Below the pieces are notes generated by a model. The model had not been told where the DNA came from. It searched no databases and saw only the letters and a program-made list of their open reading frames with translations. A stretch of DNA of 32,825 bases from DATMXP01 sp964460935 (GTDB lineage: Bacteria; Acidobacteriota; Terriglobia; Terriglobales; Acidobacteriaceae), in the NCBI GenBank assembly GCA_964460935.1, contig CAYWSM010000374.1:1-32825 (forward strand), written 5' to 3'. Positions 30,478-32,825 of the stretch are shown in pieces. Positions within the stretch are counted from its first letter, which is position 1. Every line of letters begins with the position of its first letter. The position numbers and the translations under genes were made by a program.

Positions 30478-31623
30478 ATGAAAATTGGGATCACTTGTTA
30501 CCCCACCTACGGCGGCAGTGGCGTTGTTGCGACAGAGCTAGGAATGGAGTTGGCACAGCGCGGACACGAAGTACACTTCATCACGTACTCGCAGCCTTTT
30601 CGGTTAGTCGAAGATCAGCCAAACATATTCTTCCACGAAGTCGAGGTTTCGCATTATCCGCTATTTGATTATCCGCCGTACGATCTCGCACTGGCGACAC
30701 GCATGGCCGAGGTCGCCCAGTTCTATGCTCTGGATCTTCTGCATGTGCATTATGCGATTCCTCACTCGGTCAGCGCTTTGCTTGCGAAGCAGATGATTGC
30801 AACGCTGCCCAAGGGGTCGTGGCAGCTGCCCTTTGTGACAACCCTTCACGGTACCGATATCACACTAGTAGGCCTCGACCGTTCCTATCTGCCGATCACG
30901 CGCTTCTCGATCGAGCAGAGCGATGGCGTAACCGCGATCTCAAAATATCTCAAAGACAAGACCATCCAGGAGTTCAACACTCGCAACGAAATCCAGGTCA
31001 TCTACAACTTCGTCAATTGCGATATCTATAAGCGCACACCGGAGATTTACTCGAAGCGTCACGAATTTGCCGCCGATAACGAGAAGTTGCTGGTGCACCT
31101 GTCAAACTTCCGCCCGGTTAAGCGTGTGTGGGACGTCATCGAAATCTTCGATCGCGTTCAGAAGGAAGTTCCCTCGAAGCTGCTTCTGATCGGCGATGGC
31201 CCGGACCGCTCGCGCGCCGAGTGGCTGGCGATGGACAAAGGTATCCACGATCGCGTCATCTTCCTTGGCAAACAGGATCTGGTACACGAAAAGTTGGCGG
31301 TGGCGGATGTGATGCTTCTACCCAGTGAGCTGGAGTCATTCGGACTCGCCGCTCTGGAAGCCATGGCTTGCGAGGTTGTTCCTGTGACAACCGACGTCGG
31401 CGGCTTGCCCGAGGTCATCGAGCATGGACGCAATGGATTCATGGCCAAGGTCGGCGACGTAGATACAATGGCGAAGTATGCGATTGAGCTGTTGTCTGAC
31501 GACTCGAAACTGAAGGAGATTTCCACTCGATCGCGTCTCTCCGCGCAATCGCGATTTTGCACCAGCAGAATTATTCCCCAGTATGAAGAGTTCTATCGCA
31601 AGGTGCTGGAACGCGCTTCCTGA
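30478..31623 (+). CDS. bshA: N-acetyl-alpha-D-glucosaminyl L-malate synthase, bacillithiol biosynthesis
   Basis: A 381-residue GT-B glycosyltransferase (GT4). 'MKIGITCYPTYGGSGVVATE' is the BshA N-terminus, followed by 'GHEVHFITYSQPFR', 'HVHYAIPHSVSALLAKQM', 'TTLHGTDITLVGLD' and the C-terminal nucleotide-binding 'LLPSELESFGLAALEAMACE' and 'VGGLPEVIEHG'. It joins GlcNAc from UDP-GlcNAc to L-malate, the first step of bacillithiol synthesis. Length and motifs are full. No Shine-Dalgarno is obvious before ATG 30478. It overlaps the convergent kinase gene by 31 bp at the 3' end. bshB and bshC are not in the window. Confidence 0.94.
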   Translation: MKIGITCYPTYGGSGVVATELGMELAQRGHEVHFITYSQPFRLVEDQPNIFFHEVEVSHYPLFDYPPYDLALATRMAEVAQFYALDLLHVHYAIPHSVSALLAKQMIATLPKGSWQLPFVTTLHGTDITLVGLDRSYLPITRFSIEQSDGVTAISKYLKDKTIQEFNTRNEIQVIYNFVNCDIYKRTPEIYSKRHEFAADNEKLLVHLSNFRPVKRVWDVIEIFDRVQKEVPSKLLLIGDGPDRSRAEWLAMDKGIHDRVIFLGKQDLVHEKLAVADVMLLPSELESFGLAALEAMACEVVPVTTDVGGLPEVIEHGRNGFMAKVGDVDTMAKYAIELLSDDSKLKEISTRSRLSAQSRFCTSRIIPQYEEFYRKVLERAS

Positions 31624-32825
31624 AGCACTCCTGAAACGCCCTGCGCTACCTCGTGCGCCTGATAAATCGGAAGCAAAATACGCACGAGCGTTCCTCCGGT
31701 AGGACTGTTTTCAACCATCAACCGCGCGGTTTCGCCGAATAAGACCCTGAGCCGTTCAGCGACGTTCGCCATCCCGATGCCGCTGCCTCCTACCCCGGCA
31801 GGCTTCTCCAGAAATCCGTCTCCTGCCATTCCGACGCCGTCATCTTCCACTTCCACGGTGAGCCGTTCGCCTTGAATGCGGCTGCGCAAAATGATCGATC
31901 CACCCTCAACTTTGGGGCTCAAACCGTGCTTGATCGAATTCTCCACCAGCGGCTGTAGCATCATGCTGGGTACGAGAATTTCCAGCGAACCGGGCTCCAG
32001 ATCCTTGATGACTTTAAGTTTATCGCGTCCGAAGCGAACAACCTCGATATCGAGATAATCGTCCATAAACGAGATTTCATCGCGCAGCGGCACGAATGCG
32101 TCGGTCATTTTCATAAGCCGCCGCAAAATGGTTGCTAGCTTTACGATCATCTCCCGCGCGGTATCAGGGTCGAAGCGCACCAGCGATGAAATCGAATTGA
32201 GCGTGTTGAACAGGAAGTGCGGGTTGATCTGGCTCTGCAAGGCTTCCATGCGCGCCTGGAGCAAAAGCTGCTCCTGCTCCTGGAGCTTACGTTCGATGCG
32301 CGCGTTGTTCCAAATTTTCAGCGGAATGCCAATGCAGAAGACCGTAGTGGCAACGTTGGCAACCTGAATCCAGAGGTTAATATCGGGTTCGGAGCCGAGC
32401 GCGAAGATGTAGTGTGGGAACAGCCGCCCCAGTTCCCAGCGCAGAATGGCGAGCCCAAGGATGACGGTGAAGAATGCCATTTGCCAGTCGATTTTCGGAC
32501 GTGGCACCACTTTGCGGATCCAGCGGTACACGCTCAGGTCGACGAACGGCGAAAACGACCAGATCATCTCGCGTTCTTCGGCATAGTTGCGCAAGATGCC
32601 TGCGACCAGCCCCACCAGAACATTGAATGGAAGTGCCAGATACTCGCCGTGTAGCGCTGCGGGAATAGCACAGACAATGCCGGCCAACACCCCGGCAAAC
32701 TCGCCGCCAACGACACCCATCAGGATGACAGCTTCAAAAGTCAGATCAGCGGCCAGAAAATTCGGTGTGCTCGCCCGCACCACTACACCCAGCGCAAACG
32801 GCAGGGACGTGAACAATACCAGGTA
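31593..32825 (-). CDS. LytS-type sensor histidine kinase (partial, runs off right edge)
   Basis: At least 410 residues; the frame is open through the right edge, so the start is outside. The N-terminal part has several membrane segments of the 5TMR-LytS kind ('GVVGGEFAGVLAGIVCAIPA', 'NVLVGLVAGIL'). The His_kinase (PF06580-type) region holds the phospho-acceptor His in 'QINPHFLFNTLNS', the N-box 'LVENSIKHGLSPK', 'VEDDGVGM' and the G-box 'GIGMANVAERLRVLFG'. Such kinases usually pair with a LytTR-domain regulator, which should be looked for beyond the edge. Its last 31 bases overlap the 3' end of bshA on the other strand. Confidence 0.9.
   Translation of the reverse strand, partial: YLVLFTSLPFALGVVVRASTPNFLAADLTFEAVILMGVVGGEFAGVLAGIVCAIPAALHGEYLALPFNVLVGLVAGILRNYAEEREMIWSFSPFVDLSVYRWIRKVVPRPKIDWQMAFFTVILGLAILRWELGRLFPHYIFALGSEPDINLWIQVANVATTVFCIGIPLKIWNNARIERKLQEQEQLLLQARMEALQSQINPHFLFNTLNSISSLVRFDPDTAREMIVKLATILRRLMKMTDAFVPLRDEISFMDDYLDIEVVRFGRDKLKVIKDLEPGSLEILVPSMMLQPLVENSIKHGLSPKVEGGSIILRSRIQGERLTVEVEDDGVGMAGDGFLEKPAGVGGSGIGMANVAERLRVLFGETARLMVENSPTGGTLVRILLPIYQAHEVAQGVSGVLQEARSSTLR

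Noticed and set aside
1..32825. CRISPR array, restriction-modification or classical defence genes
   Set aside because: No regularly spaced repeats, Cas proteins, methylases or toxin-antitoxin pairs were recognised.

Overview
The window looks like a chromosomal segment of a soil-type Acidobacteriota (Terriglobia-like). This rests on a 1,019-residue Oar-like TonB-dependent receptor with an N-terminal carboxypeptidase-regulatory domain, a bacillithiol glycosyltransferase (BshA), an HpnK/ChbG-type deacetylase, a LytS-type histidine kinase and a PilX/W/V/FimT minor-pilin operon. The assignment is inferred from family content; no rRNA or other phylogenetic marker is present.

Positions 1-2160 are a decayed margin. 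They hold the start of a minus-strand gene leaving the left edge, a start-less fragment resembling a phage virion structural protein, and remains of a trypsin-like (S1C/HtrA-type) protease broken across all three forward frames. Positions 2165-11146 carry a minus-strand operon: TonB-dependent receptor, CapA-family protein, secreted metallo-beta-lactamase-fold hydrolase, RraA-like aldolase, Tat-exported protein and LigI-like lactonase. Positions 11713-14081 carry a second minus-strand operon: D-2-hydroxyacid dehydrogenase, 4-oxalomesaconate hydratase (GalB) and a DinB-superfamily protein. A divergent MFS permease (14503-15879) and a LysR regulator (15992-16909) follow. Together these encode the lower gallate/protocatechuate 4,5-cleavage route (2-pyrone-4,6-dicarboxylate to 4-oxalomesaconate to 4-carboxy-4-hydroxy-2-oxoadipate to pyruvate plus oxaloacetate), with outer- and inner-membrane uptake and a regulator. 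No ring-cleavage dioxygenase is in the window. An ~80-bp element with three conserved blocks lies upstream of the receptor operon and between the dehydrogenase operon and the permease, so the locus looks like one regulon.

Positions 17191-18616 are an IS110-family element of the IS1111 type, with 15-bp inverted repeats. Its transposase has a one-base frameshift, and about 300 bp of hairpin-rich noncoding DNA downstream is a candidate bridge RNA. Positions 18617-21660 hold a mobile-element integration module: a small HTH protein, a strong promoter, an excisionase-like protein and a tyrosine integrase, ending just outside the 3' end of a tRNA-Asp gene. I infer that the region to the left belongs, at least in part, to an integrated element whose far end is not visible.

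From 21692 rightwards the content looks like core chromosome: tRNA-Asp, the minor-pilin operon, an unrecognised membrane protein, tRNA-Val, a single-domain response regulator, HpnK-like deacetylase, BshA, and a LytS-type kinase running off the right edge.
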